This document shows, piece by piece, positions 13,117 through 13,120 of a stretch of DNA of 13,120 bases (positions are counted from its first letter, which is position 1; every line of letters begins with the position of its first letter). Below the pieces are notes generated by a model, which was not told the origin of the DNA, did not search any database, and was given only the letters and a program-made list of their open reading frames with translations. This DNA comes from Lachnospiraceae bacterium UBA4260 (lineage in GTDB: Bacteria > Bacillota > Clostridia > Lachnospirales > Lachnospiraceae): assembly GCA_002395235.1 (NCBI GenBank), contig DGWK01000003.1, forward strand, positions 34,330 through 47,449. The letters are read 5' to 3'. A program made the translations under genes and the position numbers.

Positions 13117-13120
13117 CCGA

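Noticed and set aside
1..13120. CRISPR array, tRNA, rRNA or attachment site
   Set aside because: No regularly spaced direct repeats, no cloverleaf-like sequence and no integrase-linked direct repeats were seen on either strand.

Overview
The window looks like a chromosome segment of a moderately GC-rich Firmicute of the class Clostridia, most likely Lachnospiraceae-like. The evidence is strong AGGAGG-type ribosome binding sites, sigma-A promoters of TTGACT-N17-TATAAT type, a family II inorganic pyrophosphatase with a CBS/DRTGG insert, and an EIIC-only PTS permease of the PTS_EIIC_2 type. The assignment rests on gene content, not on a ribosomal marker. No tRNA, rRNA, CRISPR array, transposase or phage gene is visible.

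Left part (1-1100, plus strand): the nearly complete 3' portion of a PTS EIIC-like membrane permease. It ends at a hairpin that can terminate transcription from both sides, because the next block converges on it.

Middle block (1158-7491, minus strand, read right to left). A WYL-domain transcription factor (7491-6526) has its own sigma-A promoter and ends in a 23-bp perfect hairpin terminator. Next come an unrecognised 173-aa protein, a membrane-anchored acylphosphatase-domain protein, a Nudix hydrolase that starts at TTG, a VanY-like D,D-carboxypeptidase, a 545-residue Mn-dependent pyrophosphatase with CBS and DRTGG domains, a zinc-ribbon protein and a 41-aa single-span membrane protein with a textbook ribosome binding site. 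The first four genes are tightly spaced (10-49 bases apart) and probably form one operon. The pyrophosphatase, zinc-ribbon and small-protein genes follow in the same direction with gaps of 95, 66 and 30 bases and may be cotranscribed.

Right block (7685-12997, plus strand): diverging from the WYL gene is a three-gene set. It comprises a 599-aa protein with an XRE-like helix-turn-helix and a long unrecognised C-terminal region, a YhaO/SbcD-like calcineurin-type nuclease that overlaps it by one base, and a YhaN/SbcC-like ATPase with coiled coils and a central transmembrane pair. A 189-base stretch with at least four strong hairpins separates the nuclease from the ATPase. The set ends at a strong rho-independent terminator. 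The window closes on a short leader carrying an inverted repeat and the ribosome binding site of a further plus-strand gene.

The most interesting region is the right block. A nuclease and a membrane-anchored SMC-like ATPase are translationally coupled to a large HTH protein of unknown function, next to a WYL regulator, with a structured intercistronic element inside. It may be an ordinary DNA-repair operon with a local regulator or an uncharacterised nucleic-acid-processing system; the sequence alone does not decide.
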